From the NCBI GenBank assembly GCA_000432835.1, contig FR890374.1, positions 124,001 through 188,000 of the forward strand: a stretch of DNA of 64,000 nt, read 5' to 3'. A model generated the notes under the pieces. The model ran no database searches. It worked only from the letters and a program-made list of their open reading frames with translations, and was not told the origin of the DNA. Within the stretch, counting starts at the first letter, position 1, and every line of letters starts with the position of its first letter. This document shows positions 35,870 through 43,984 of the stretch, piece by piece. Source of the stretch: Clostridium sp. CAG:417. Lineage in GTDB: Bacteria; Bacillota_I; Bacilli_A; RF39; UBA660. The translations under genes and the position numbers were made by a program.

Positions 35870-36850
35870 ATGCACCAAGTAAAAAGAAATAATACTGATT
35901 ATTTGGATTTTGTAGAATCAAAATTTAGTGAATGTTTTTCAAAAAAAGGATATTTTCAAGAGAACCCAGTTGAAATAACTTCTCAAGTAGATCCTACAAT
36001 TGATTTTATTGGATCTAAAATTTCACCATTAAAAAAATATATAATTAGTGATAATATTCCAGAACAAGGTATTTATTTAATACAAAATAGCATGAAGTTA
36101 AAATCATTACAATATTTAAAAACAGATATTCCACAAAAATTTGGAAGTTATTATAAGTGTATGGGAACATTAACAAAACCAAAATTAGAACAAGTAGTAT
36201 ATGATACTTTCGATTATTTAACAAATCCTGATTATTTAAATATTCCAGTTGATGATATACATATTAAAATATGCTCTAGTGATGAAGATTTACTTAATGC
36301 AATTCAGTATGTTGATAAAGGAATAAGAAGGGAAATTGATACAGTTGATTTAAAACATTACAGACATAAATATGGTATGGATAATTTAAATATAACTGGT
36401 AGGGACTTTAATATAGGAATAAGAAAAAAAGGAACAGAAGAGTTCTTTAATTGTGCCACATTTGTTTTAATGGAAAATCAGGATAAACCTATTGCAATTG
36501 ATATGGGGTTGGGTAATAGTTCTTTAGCAATGTGTAAATTTGGATTAAATTCTACAGTTGAGAGTTCTAGAATGGCTGATATAATTCAAATTGATAGCGT
36601 GGAAAAATCAAAATTTACTGATGCATTAATAGCGGTTTCGGTTTTATTAAAAGAAAATATTTTAGAACATCCTTCGAAACATTTTAGGAAAAAATTTAGA
36701 CAATATTTAAACGCACTTATGTATTGGAATCAACAATATAAATTTACTAGTGAAGAATTAGTTGAAATAATAATTAAATTTCTAAATGTGGAATATAAAA
36801 GTGATTTTGAAGAAAAACATGAATCATGGATAAAAGTTTTAAAAAGATAA
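35870..36850 (+). CDS. Alanyl-tRNA-synthetase-like protein (class II aaRS core, degenerate)
   Basis: A 326-aa protein resembling the catalytic core of AlaRS only. N-terminal DYLDFVESKF and DPTIDFIGSKISPLK correspond to AlaRS FLxFF...DPTLLFTNAGM. YKCMGTLTKPKLEQVVYDTF corresponds to the motif 2 region QKCIRAGGKHNDLExVG, but without its Arg. FFNCATFVLMEN and IDMGLGNSSLAM correspond to EIWNLVFMQF and VDTGMGLERL, where the motif 3 Arg is replaced by Ser. There is no tRNA-recognition, editing or C-Ala domain. It probably binds an adenylate-like ligand or carries out amino-acyl chemistry outside translation. Operon with the radical SAM gene 15 nt downstream. Family call is inference from these alignable blocks. 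Confidence 0.6.
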   Translation: MHQVKRNNTDYLDFVESKFSECFSKKGYFQENPVEITSQVDPTIDFIGSKISPLKKYIISDNIPEQGIYLIQNSMKLKSLQYLKTDIPQKFGSYYKCMGTLTKPKLEQVVYDTFDYLTNPDYLNIPVDDIHIKICSSDEDLLNAIQYVDKGIRREIDTVDLKHYRHKYGMDNLNITGRDFNIGIRKKGTEEFFNCATFVLMENQDKPIAIDMGLGNSSLAMCKFGLNSTVESSRMADIIQIDSVEKSKFTDALIAVSVLLKENILEHPSKHFRKKFRQYLNALMYWNQQYKFTSEELVEIIIKFLNVEYKSDFEEKHESWIKVLKR

Positions 36851-36865
36851 AAAGGTGGTTTATTT

Positions 36866-39007
36866 ATGAGTGATAGTATTAATATTTTTGAGAATCCGCA
36901 ATATTATAGAGAACAATTGTTGAAGATAAATTTATTTGATATAAATCAAAGAAAAAAAATAGATGGCAAATCATTAATATGCGTATTTTTTACTGCATAT
37001 TGTGGCGTAGGATGTCCATTTTGCTTTTTTCATTCACCAACTTCACGAAAAGAAAAAAATGAATTTATTTCTAAAGAAAATCATTTTTCTAAAGAAGCAG
37101 TTGATAAGTTTATAAAATTTGCTAATGATGCTAATGTCGGCTATTTACAAATATCTGGAGGTGGAGAACCTTTTCTTGAATTTGATGCGATTTTAAAATG
37201 TATTGAAACAATTAAAGCAGAACGAATTATTTTAGTAACAAGTGGCTTTTGGGCATATAATGAAATTAATGCTGAAAAATATTTGAAAGAATTATATAAT
37301 TCACTCTCAAAAAATCCTATAACTCCTAGATTGACAATAAGAGTTAGTATTAGTGAATATCATAGCATCAAATTGAAAGAAAAACCTCTTGTAAATTTAA
37401 TTAATATTTTTGATAAAAAATATAAAAATAAAAAAAACTTCACTCTCCAATTAAAGTTTTTTGAAGGTGATCATGCGTTAGAAAAATATTTAAATGATTA
37501 TTTTCCTGGATATAAACTATTTTTAATAGAAAACAATGGGACAGATGATGAAAAATATATTAAGGTAATGCCTTGGAAATATAAATTAAAACTAAAATCT
37601 GGTTATGAAGTTATACTTGGTAAATCACGTATTTTTAAATCTAATCTTAGACCAAATATTAATGATAAACAAAGTATTATTGAGAGTGAAAATATATATG
37701 ATACTGATTTACAACTATCCCAAAAAGATTATCCATCTATTATACATAACTTTGATGGAAAGATAGGGTTTGATTGGATTGTTGAATATAATGGTAATGT
37801 ATGCACATGGCAAAATAGAGTGCAAGACAATTTGTTAAATATTTATGAAGATGATTATGATACTGTTGTTAATAACACACTGAATGATTTGTTGACATAT
37901 TCATATATAGATAAAGGTTCAAAATATAGAGAAAGTATTGTTAATGAGATTTCACCTAGAACAGTATCTTTAATGAAATCTGTTAATATAAGAGATTATG
38001 CTGGTACTTTATTGTTTGCAGACGAAAAAATAAGGCTATATTATAACATTAGAGTTATTCAAGATTATTTATCAGAAAATAAAATTAATATAAGCACTTT
38101 AAATCAACTATCTCAGGAATTAGTGGATACTATTAATTTGAATAAGAAAACATTACAAAAGATGTATCAAGACTCAGAATACTCTATTTTAAATCAAGAA
38201 TTTAAACTTCCAGTATCTTCTGAAACACTTCATGATTTTCTAGAATTAGTAAAATTAGGACATTATGAATTGAATAAAAGTGATATAGAAAAAGCAATCA
38301 AAAGATATAATGACATAACTGAAGCAAAAAAAATAAAATCTTTAGATGATATAATTGTCAAAAATGATATGGAAGTAGAAAGAAGATTAACAAAGCGAAT
38401 GATGACACGAAAAAAAATTAAAACTGAAGAAAAAGAAATAACATACTATATATGTAGACATGGTGAAACAAATTGGAATGTGGAAAATCGTATTAAAGGT
38501 CAAATAGAAGACTTAAAAACAACATTTACAGATCGAGGAAATAAACAAATTGTTAATTTAAAAAATAGATTATTTGATGAAAAAATAGAGGCTATTTTTA
38601 CTTCGGATTTATATAGAACTAAGGAAACAACAAAAATAATAAACGAAAATTCTAAGTTACCAATTTATTATTGTGAAAACTTTCGAGGATTAAATATGGG
38701 AAAATTTCAAGGTGGTTTAATGAGTGATTTTTTAAATAATGAAAGTGTGAAAAAAGCATTTGTTGACTATGATTTTGTAATTCCAGGTGGTGAAAGTATT
38801 AATCAATTAAACTCTAGATATATTAAAGGTTTGGATATAATAAGAGATAATTATAATTACGATAAAGTTGCAATTATTTCTCACGGTGCTGCGATAAGCA
38901 ATATAAAATCAAAAATATCTGGTGAAAAATATGAAGATATTGATTATTGTATTATAAAATATTACAATAATAAATATACAATAGTTGAATCTGGAAAATA
39001 TATTTAA
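36866..39007 (+). CDS. Radical SAM protein fused to a histidine phosphatase domain
   Basis: A 713-aa protein. The radical SAM domain covers about residues 35-300 with the cluster motif C46-x3-C50-x2-C53 (AYCGVGCPFCFF) and the SAM-binding ISGGGEPFLEF. A long helical middle part (about 370-510) follows. The C-terminal domain is a phosphoglycerate-mutase-like histidine phosphatase: R531-H532-G533-E534 in CRHGETNWN and the second His, H673, in ISHGAA. The combination links a radical-generated modification with removal of a phosphate. Substrate unknown. The companion AlaRS-like and S51-like genes suggest an amino-acid- or peptide-derived metabolite. Confidence 0.75.
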   Translation: MSDSINIFENPQYYREQLLKINLFDINQRKKIDGKSLICVFFTAYCGVGCPFCFFHSPTSRKEKNEFISKENHFSKEAVDKFIKFANDANVGYLQISGGGEPFLEFDAILKCIETIKAERIILVTSGFWAYNEINAEKYLKELYNSLSKNPITPRLTIRVSISEYHSIKLKEKPLVNLINIFDKKYKNKKNFTLQLKFFEGDHALEKYLNDYFPGYKLFLIENNGTDDEKYIKVMPWKYKLKLKSGYEVILGKSRIFKSNLRPNINDKQSIIESENIYDTDLQLSQKDYPSIIHNFDGKIGFDWIVEYNGNVCTWQNRVQDNLLNIYEDDYDTVVNNTLNDLLTYSYIDKGSKYRESIVNEISPRTVSLMKSVNIRDYAGTLLFADEKIRLYYNIRVIQDYLSENKINISTLNQLSQELVDTINLNKKTLQKMYQDSEYSILNQEFKLPVSSETLHDFLELVKLGHYELNKSDIEKAIKRYNDITEAKKIKSLDDIIVKNDMEVERRLTKRMMTRKKIKTEEKEITYYICRHGETNWNVENRIKGQIEDLKTTFTDRGNKQIVNLKNRLFDEKIEAIFTSDLYRTKETTKIINENSKLPIYYCENFRGLNMGKFQGGLMSDFLNNESVKKAFVDYDFVIPGGESINQLNSRYIKGLDIIRDNYNYDKVAIISHGAAISNIKSKISGEKYEDIDYCIIKYYNNKYTIVESGKYI

Positions 39008-39021
39008 AGGAGAGTGATTTC

Positions 39022-39762
39022 ATGTATTTATTTTTAGCAAGCAATATTGGAGGAGTAAAAAAAGAAAATGGTAATAAAATTCCAATTAAATTTTTTGAAA
39101 ATAACGATTTTTTAAAAAATTTAAAAAAAATTATAAAAAATAACAAAAAATTTGTTTTGGTAGCAAGTGATCCAGATAATTATGAAAGAAATGATTTGTT
39201 TTTACAAATGGATATTGAAGCATTAAAACTAAGTGGTTTGACATTTGAAGAATATCTTGTATTAGATGGACGAGCTAAAGAAAATATTACTAGCATTTTG
39301 GAGGATTGCGATTTAATTTTTCTATGTGGAGGTAACACATTGATTCAAAATAAATTCTTTAATAGTATTAATTTAAAGAAATATTTAAAAGATGTTGATT
39401 CGGTCATTGTTGGAATAAGTGCAGGTTCGATAAATTCAGCTGGTGATGTATACAATAGTCCTGAAAGTGACGAAGACTTAAATAATTCTCCTTATTTAAA
39501 AGGATTAGGATTAACAACAATTAATATTGAACCGCATTTTATATTAGAAAATCTAAATGATGATTATAACAAAAAGTTACAAAGAAATGCAATAATAAAG
39601 GAATCATATAACAGAACGATAATTGCTTTAACTGATGGTGCATACATTTTGCAAACAAATAATGAATGTAAATTGTACGGAGAGAGCTATAAAATAAAAA
39701 ATGGAATAATCGATAAAATTTGTGATAACGATGAATGTGTAATTTTAAATGATAGTTTGTAA
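39022..39762 (+). CDS. Peptidase S51-like (PepE/cyanophycinase type) protein
   Basis: A 246-aa protein of the class I glutamine-amidotransferase-like fold. IFLCGGNTLIQ and the nucleophile elbow GISAGS (Ser133) are the S51 signature; EPHF supplies H172 and LTDGAYI a third conserved site. Peptidase E enzymes cleave Asp-X dipeptides; cyanophycinases cleave beta-aspartyl bonds. Located 14 nt after the radical SAM gene, it may process or detoxify the product of the cassette. Followed by a terminator. Confidence 0.75.
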   Translation: MYLFLASNIGGVKKENGNKIPIKFFENNDFLKNLKKIIKNNKKFVLVASDPDNYERNDLFLQMDIEALKLSGLTFEEYLVLDGRAKENITSILEDCDLIFLCGGNTLIQNKFFNSINLKKYLKDVDSVIVGISAGSINSAGDVYNSPESDEDLNNSPYLKGLGLTTINIEPHFILENLNDDYNKKLQRNAIIKESYNRTIIALTDGAYILQTNNECKLYGESYKIKNGIIDKICDNDECVILNDSL

Positions 39763-39774
39763 AATAAAAATTTA

Positions 39775-39808
39775 AGAAATAATTTGTATGTAATTATTTC
39801 TTTTTTTG
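39775..39808 (+). terminator. Terminator after the element 1 cargo operon
   Basis: Ten-bp perfect stem AGAAATAATT (39775-39784) and AATTATTTCT (39792-39801), then a T-run. Confidence 0.8.
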
Positions 39809-39834
39809 TGTAATAAGATTAATTGGTGATATAA

Positions 39835-39945
39835 ATGATTGATACTGAACTTGCTATAATTTTAAATGAGTACTTATATAAGAGAAAAATAATTAATTTT
39901 GATTTATATAATGATGCTTTAAAAAAATTAGGAGTTGATAGTTGA
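39835..39945 (+). CDS. Small ORF (36 aa) coupled to the element 1 integrase
   Basis: ATG 39835 to TGA 39943-39945. The stop overlaps the integrase start (TGATG), so translation is probably coupled. The peptide has two short helices with an acidic and aromatic character (DTELAIILNEYLYKRK). Element 2 has a small ORF in the same place (49511), so a short accessory protein before the integrase seems to be a shared trait, although the two peptides are not clearly alike. Confidence 0.5.
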   Translation: MIDTELAIILNEYLYKRKIINFDLYNDALKKLGVDS

Positions 39946-41594
39946 TGGACTTATGTAAAATCAGAAATGAAATATCAAGAGGAGAAAGTATATATAACAT
40001 ACCACTTAGAGTAACTTTTTATGCAAGGGTATCTACTGATAAAGATGAACAACTTAATTCTCTAGACAATCAGATTTTATATTTTAAAAACTTTATAATG
40101 GAAAACTCAAATTGGAAATATGTTCCAGGATATATAGATGAGGGAATTAGTGGAACTAGTGTTAAAAATAGAACTAACTTTTTAAAAATGATTCACGATG
40201 CAAAAAAAGGAAAATTTGATTTGATTCTAACAAAAGAAATATCTAGATTTTCAAGAAATACAGTAGATAGTATTAAATATACTCAGGAACTTCTAGCTAG
40301 TGATGTTGGGGTATTATTTTTATCAGATAATATTAATACAATATTACCTGATTCAGAGCTAAGACTTACTATAATGTCTTCAATTGCTCAAGAAGAGGTT
40401 AGAAAACTATCTGAAAGAGTTAGATTTGGCATGAAAAGATCTAGAGAAAAAGGACATGTTCTAGGCAATAATGTTATTACAGGTTTTACAAAAGAAAAAG
40501 GTAAATTAAAGATAGATGAAAAAGAAGCAAAAATGATTAGAAGAATTTATTCGTTGTACGCTAGTGGAGAGTACGGCCTATCAAAAATATCTAAAATATT
40601 ATATGAAGAAGGGTATAAAACTAAAAAAGGTGACTATATCCATATAACAACTTTAAGAAGAATGATTACTAATCCTAAATATAAAGGATTTTATTGTACA
40701 AATACTGTTATGACAAAAGATTATCGAAATAAAAAACAAATTAGATTACCAATGGATGAATGGATCATAGAAGATAGTAAAGGTGAAATACCTGCAATAG
40801 TGTCAGAAGAACTTTGGGATAAAGCAAACAAATTATTAAAAATAAAAAAAGTAAATTATTTGAAAAATGTAGCAGAACCAAGAGTATTTTCAAAAAGATA
40901 TCCTTATAGTGGTAATATTTATTGCGAACATCATAACTCTAAATATAAAAGAGTTAATAATAATGGAAATAGTTATTGGATTTGTAATGAATATGCAACA
41001 CATGGTGATAAAACTTGTAAAAGCCCAAAATTATATGAAAAAGAGCTAGATAAAATCTTTAAAAATGTATATAGTTATTTAATTGATAATTTTGATGAAA
41101 TAAAAGGTAAATTGATAAATATATATAAAAATTCTACCTTTAATGCATGTAATGAAATAGAAAAATTAAAAAAGGAAATCAATAATTTAAATTATAAGAA
41201 AGAAAGCTTGCTCGAATTGTACATAGAAAAAGTTATAGAAAAAAGTGAATTTGAAACTAGAAATGATAAATACAATAATAAAATAGAAAATATAAAAAAA
41301 GAAAAAAAAGAATTAGAAAAAAAAGATATTAATGCAACACTTAAACAAATAAAAAAATTGGAACTAGGTGATTTTATTAATGAAAATTTTGAAAGATTAT
41401 CAAAACTTTTAATTGACAAGATAGTAGTTAAAAAATCAGCCGATAAAACGAGAGTAATCCTTAATATATACATAAACTTATTTAATATAACGTATATATG
41501 GGATTACAATAATTTTGAAAAAATTTCGTCACTTTGTAGTCACAATGAAAATCATGACAGCAACAATTGCTTTAGAAAAAGGAAATCTAAATGA
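39945..41594 (+). CDS. Large serine recombinase (integrase) of element 1
   Basis: A 549-aa integrase in its integrated form, starting at ATG 39945. The resolvase domain has the catalytic Ser30 (YARVSTD) and the conserved ILTKEISRFSRNT and LRLTIMSSIAQEE segments. The recombinase domain and a zinc-ribbon-like part (YCEHHNS ... WICNE ... CKSP) follow, then a coiled coil (about residues 385-465). It cuts attP and attB with a 2-bp stagger and joins them. The frame passes through attR at 41548-41558; the last 11 residues (SNNCFRKRKSK) are encoded by out-of-frame dacF sequence. In the circular element it would end in a different 32-residue tail, giving 570 aa. Confidence 0.92.
   Translation: MDLCKIRNEISRGESIYNIPLRVTFYARVSTDKDEQLNSLDNQILYFKNFIMENSNWKYVPGYIDEGISGTSVKNRTNFLKMIHDAKKGKFDLILTKEISRFSRNTVDSIKYTQELLASDVGVLFLSDNINTILPDSELRLTIMSSIAQEEVRKLSERVRFGMKRSREKGHVLGNNVITGFTKEKGKLKIDEKEAKMIRRIYSLYASGEYGLSKISKILYEEGYKTKKGDYIHITTLRRMITNPKYKGFYCTNTVMTKDYRNKKQIRLPMDEWIIEDSKGEIPAIVSEELWDKANKLLKIKKVNYLKNVAEPRVFSKRYPYSGNIYCEHHNSKYKRVNNNGNSYWICNEYATHGDKTCKSPKLYEKELDKIFKNVYSYLIDNFDEIKGKLINIYKNSTFNACNEIEKLKKEINNLNYKKESLLELYIEKVIEKSEFETRNDKYNNKIENIKKEKKELEKKDINATLKQIKKLELGDFINENFERLSKLLIDKIVVKKSADKTRVILNIYINLFNITYIWDYNNFEKISSLCSHNENHDSNNCFRKRKSK
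41548..41558 (+). repeat. attR of element 1
   Basis: AAAATCATGAC, the second copy of the 35686-35696 core. Bases before it belong to the element, bases after it to dacF. Confidence 0.8.
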
Positions 41595-41724
41595 TGTTTT
41601 TGTTGCGGGTGATGAAGTTTTAAAAATGTATGGTACAAATATCTATTTAGAAAAAGGAGAGGAGATGAAGCTTCAAGATTTACTTTATGGTTTGTTATTA
41701 AGAAGTGGAAATGAACTAGCATGA
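41548..41724 (+). pseudogene. dacF: D-Ala-D-Ala carboxypeptidase gene, fragment 2 (middle)
   Basis: Codes in the dacF frame for IMTATIALEKGNL, EVLKMYGTNIYLEKGE and LLYGLLLRSGNE, the stretch between the SxxK and SxN motifs of low-molecular-weight PBPs. It is bounded by attR of element 1 (41548-41558) and attL of element 2 (GA at 41713-41714). Without signal peptide or catalytic Lys it cannot be functional. It is the only host DNA left between the two elements (about 167 bp). Confidence 0.9.
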
Positions 41725-41819
41725 ACGGAATAGCAGTTGGAACTTATGAAAGAAGATTTAATAATATAACATCTTTTAAACCTTATACTTTAACATATTA
41801 TTGGAAATTATATATATAA
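41715..41819 (+). pseudogene. Detached 3' end of the element 2 integrase gene (34 codons)
   Basis: Joined at the GA core, integrase codon GGA (51404-51406) is followed by ACT AGC ATG at 41715, and the frame remains open for 34 codons to TAA 41817-41819. The encoded tail contains TYERRFNNI, YTLTYYW and LYI and is similar to the hidden tail of element 1. There is no ribosome site, so it is not an independent gene. Confidence 0.75.
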
Positions 41820-41899
41820 TAAATGACATAGCATATTTATATAAATCTACGAGATACTAAAATAAAACTAGTATCTTTTTTTATTAGGAGGTGATTATG

Positions 41900-42679
41900 A
41901 TGTCAGTATTTAAAATAGAAAAAAATCAAAACTATACTGTTATGAGTAATCATCATTTAAGAGATAGAAATTTATCATATAAGGCAAAAGGATTATTGTC
42001 CTTTATGTTATCTTTACCAGATGATTGGGATTATTCTCTTGCAGGTTTATGTTCTATTAGTAAAGAAAGTAGAGATGGTATTAGATCAATACTTAAAGAA
42101 TTACAAGAACATCATTATGTTGAAATAGAAAAAGTAAGAGGATATAAAGGTTATTTTGAATATAACTATTTAATATATGAAGTACCACATTTTATTAGTT
42201 TAGAAAATGAGCAAAGTAATCCAGATATGGAAAATCCACACCTGGATACTCCAAATGTGGAAACAACTACACAAATAAATACTAATATAATAAATACTAA
42301 AAAACAAATAGATAAAGATGATAAAACCAAAATATCATCATTTTTTGTTGCCGAAGAACATAATAGACTAACATTAGAACTAATAGAAAGAGGGTATATA
42401 AATGAAGATGATATACAAATATTTTATTATGATAAGTTGTTTAATCAGTTATTAGAAGAAGATAATTCATATCAAGATTTAATACAAATAATACATTATA
42501 TTGTGCCAAGAGTAGTTAAAAGAAATTTTAAAGACGAAGACGGTAATGTAATAGAAAATAAGTTTGGATATTTTAAAAATGCAATTATTAGCAATATAAA
42601 TAAACTTAATATGAATATAGAAGATTTATGGGGTGAGGAAGAATTAGAAGATTTATATAATTCCAGTATGGAAAGATAA
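41900..42679 (+). CDS. HTH replication-initiator-like/DnaD-like protein of element 2
   Basis: A 259-aa protein; ATG 41900 (or 41897) behind AGGAGG. It begins FKIEKNQNYTVMSNHHLRD, then LSYKAKGLLSFMLSLPDDWDYS and LKELQEHHYVEIEK: the winged-helix N-terminal domain common in replication-related proteins of phages and conjugative elements. The C-terminal part is acidic and helical (DNSYQDLIQIIHYIV ... GYFKNAIISNI), similar to DnaD-type tails. Probable role: initiation or partner loading for element replication after excision. Confidence 0.65.
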   Translation: MSVFKIEKNQNYTVMSNHHLRDRNLSYKAKGLLSFMLSLPDDWDYSLAGLCSISKESRDGIRSILKELQEHHYVEIEKVRGYKGYFEYNYLIYEVPHFISLENEQSNPDMENPHLDTPNVETTTQINTNIINTKKQIDKDDKTKISSFFVAEEHNRLTLELIERGYINEDDIQIFYYDKLFNQLLEEDNSYQDLIQIIHYIVPRVVKRNFKDEDGNVIENKFGYFKNAIISNINKLNMNIEDLWGEEELEDLYNSSMER

Positions 42680-42916
42680 GCACAAAAAAATCGTCTCTAA
42701 ACTAGCAGACGATCTCACTACTCAGTTGAAAATACTACATTACTACATCAACTGAATCAAATCAACACGATACTACTTGTGCTATCTGATAAATTAGTGA
42801 TAACACATAATTAATCTAAATGCAACAAAAAAATGACAAATTTCTTCAAATTTTCAGCGATACCACCTCGTGTTTAAATTTTTTTAAAGAGGATAAACTA
42901 GAATTGGTGGTGTGAT
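42680..42916 (+). promoter_or_regulatory. Structured intergenic region of element 2
   Basis: Two perfect 7-bp inverted repeats, ATCGTCT/AGACGAT (42690-42696, 42707-42713) and CAGTTGA/TCAACTG (42723-42729, 42748-42754), and three TACTAC[AT]T repeats (near 42734, 42741 and 42771). It separates the initiator-like gene from the XRE regulator. It may hold operators or an origin; no T-run follows the hairpins, so they are not ordinary terminators. Confidence 0.45.
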
Positions 42917-43174
42917 ATGAAATATCCTAGTATTCGTAAAATTTTAGGTGATAATATTAAATATTATAGATTTAAGATGGGATATACACAAGAGAAATTA
43001 GCAGAATTAACTGATTTAAGTCCCAGATATATAAGCGATATTGAAAATTATAATGGTAATATTTCTATTGATACTTTAGAAAATATAGCAAAGTGTTTAA
43101 AGGTTGAATATTATTTATTAATTAAAAATGATCACCGAAAATCTTTACCAAAGAGAGTTAACTTGAAAAAGTAG
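42917..43174 (+). CDS. XRE-family transcriptional regulator
   Basis: An 85-aa Cro/CI-type protein: IKYYRFKMGYTQEKLAELTDLSPRYISDIENYNGNISIDTL is a full helix-turn-helix with the recognition helix at about residues 35-45. A GGTGGTG site precedes the ATG. It probably controls element 2 genes by binding near the inverted repeats upstream. Stop TAG. Confidence 0.85.
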   Translation: MKYPSIRKILGDNIKYYRFKMGYTQEKLAELTDLSPRYISDIENYNGNISIDTLENIAKCLKVEYYLLIKNDHRKSLPKRVNLKK

Positions 43175-43323
43175 GCTTTCTTTTTTATTTTGATTAGTTT
43201 TATAACATAAACGATAAAAAATATAAACTAGAACTGACAATTCAATATAAAAAAGTAAAAACTTCTTTGTATTTCAACAAAAAAGCAAGAAAATATGTTA
43301 TATTATAAGTGGAGGTTGTTATT

Positions 43324-43971
43324 ATGGCGACATTTGAAGAATTTGATGATAGATATCAATATTTTATTCACGGTACTAACAATGATGATGTAGAAAGCTT
43401 TTTTAATAAAGGATTATTGTCGAAATATGGTTGTAAAATTACAGCAACTATGACACCTATTAGTAATGAAGATATAGAGAAATTTGGGATAAGAACTATA
43501 GAAGAAAATTATACTCAAATACATGGTTTTAAATATTGTTATTTAATAAAAATACCTAAATATTATATGGGCTGGATGATACATAGAGATGATAGTATAG
43601 AACCACCAATTTCAATTTGGATTCCTACTAATGATAAAAAGACTGCTTACGGAGATTTAAAAATATTAACTCCTCACTTGATAGCAGGTGTATATTCATC
43701 TGAAAGAAAGCAAGTAATGCCTAATTCAAATTATAATCCTAAATACAATCCATCAGGTATGTTATTTGCAGAGGAACAAATTGAAAATATGCTTTTAAGT
43801 GAAAACGTTTTGTATCATAAGTGGATGAATTTTGCGAGAGCAAGAAATGACTTTGGTTTTGATGAATTGAGAAAAAAAGATATAGCAAGTAATATTTGGG
43901 ATGAATATATGAAAAGATATGCAAATATAATTTCAGAACAATATAATCCTAGACCTGCTAAACTTAAATGA
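43324..43971 (+). CDS. Possible ADP-ribosyltransferase-fold protein upstream of the helicase
   Basis: A 215-aa soluble protein; ATG 43324 is chosen with GTGGAGG 8 nt upstream. The N-terminus YFIHGTNNDDVESFFNKGLLSKYG looks like the HGT...I...GL entry of PARP/ART-fold enzymes, and later YGDLKILTPHLIAGVY and GMLFAEEQIENM segments could supply further strands and an acidic residue. The motif set is incomplete, so this is only suggestive. TGA stop is followed at once by TAA. It lies 13 nt before the helicase gene, so the two are likely a functional pair. Confidence 0.4.
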   Translation: MATFEEFDDRYQYFIHGTNNDDVESFFNKGLLSKYGCKITATMTPISNEDIEKFGIRTIEENYTQIHGFKYCYLIKIPKYYMGWMIHRDDSIEPPISIWIPTNDKKTAYGDLKILTPHLIAGVYSSERKQVMPNSNYNPKYNPSGMLFAEEQIENMLLSENVLYHKWMNFARARNDFGFDELRKKDIASNIWDEYMKRYANIISEQYNPRPAKLK

Positions 43972-43984
43972 TAAGGAGGTCAAA

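Larger units (their letters stand above)
35697..41558 (+). mobile_element. Integrative element 1 (5.86 kb, large serine recombinase) inside dacF
   Basis: The ends share AAAATCATGAC: 35686-35696 (attL) and 41548-41558 (attR), one copy of which is the original dacF sequence around the SxxK codons. Contents, all on the plus strand: AlaRS-like protein, radical SAM-histidine phosphatase fusion, peptidase S51-like protein, a 36-aa ORF and the serine recombinase. No conjugation or replication gene is present, so it depends on others for transfer or moves as a genomic cassette. Confidence 0.85.

Noticed and set aside
41721..41819. Independent small gene starting at ATG 41721
   Set aside because: No ribosome site; it is better explained as the detached 3' end of the element 2 integrase gene, since it is in frame with it across the attP junction.
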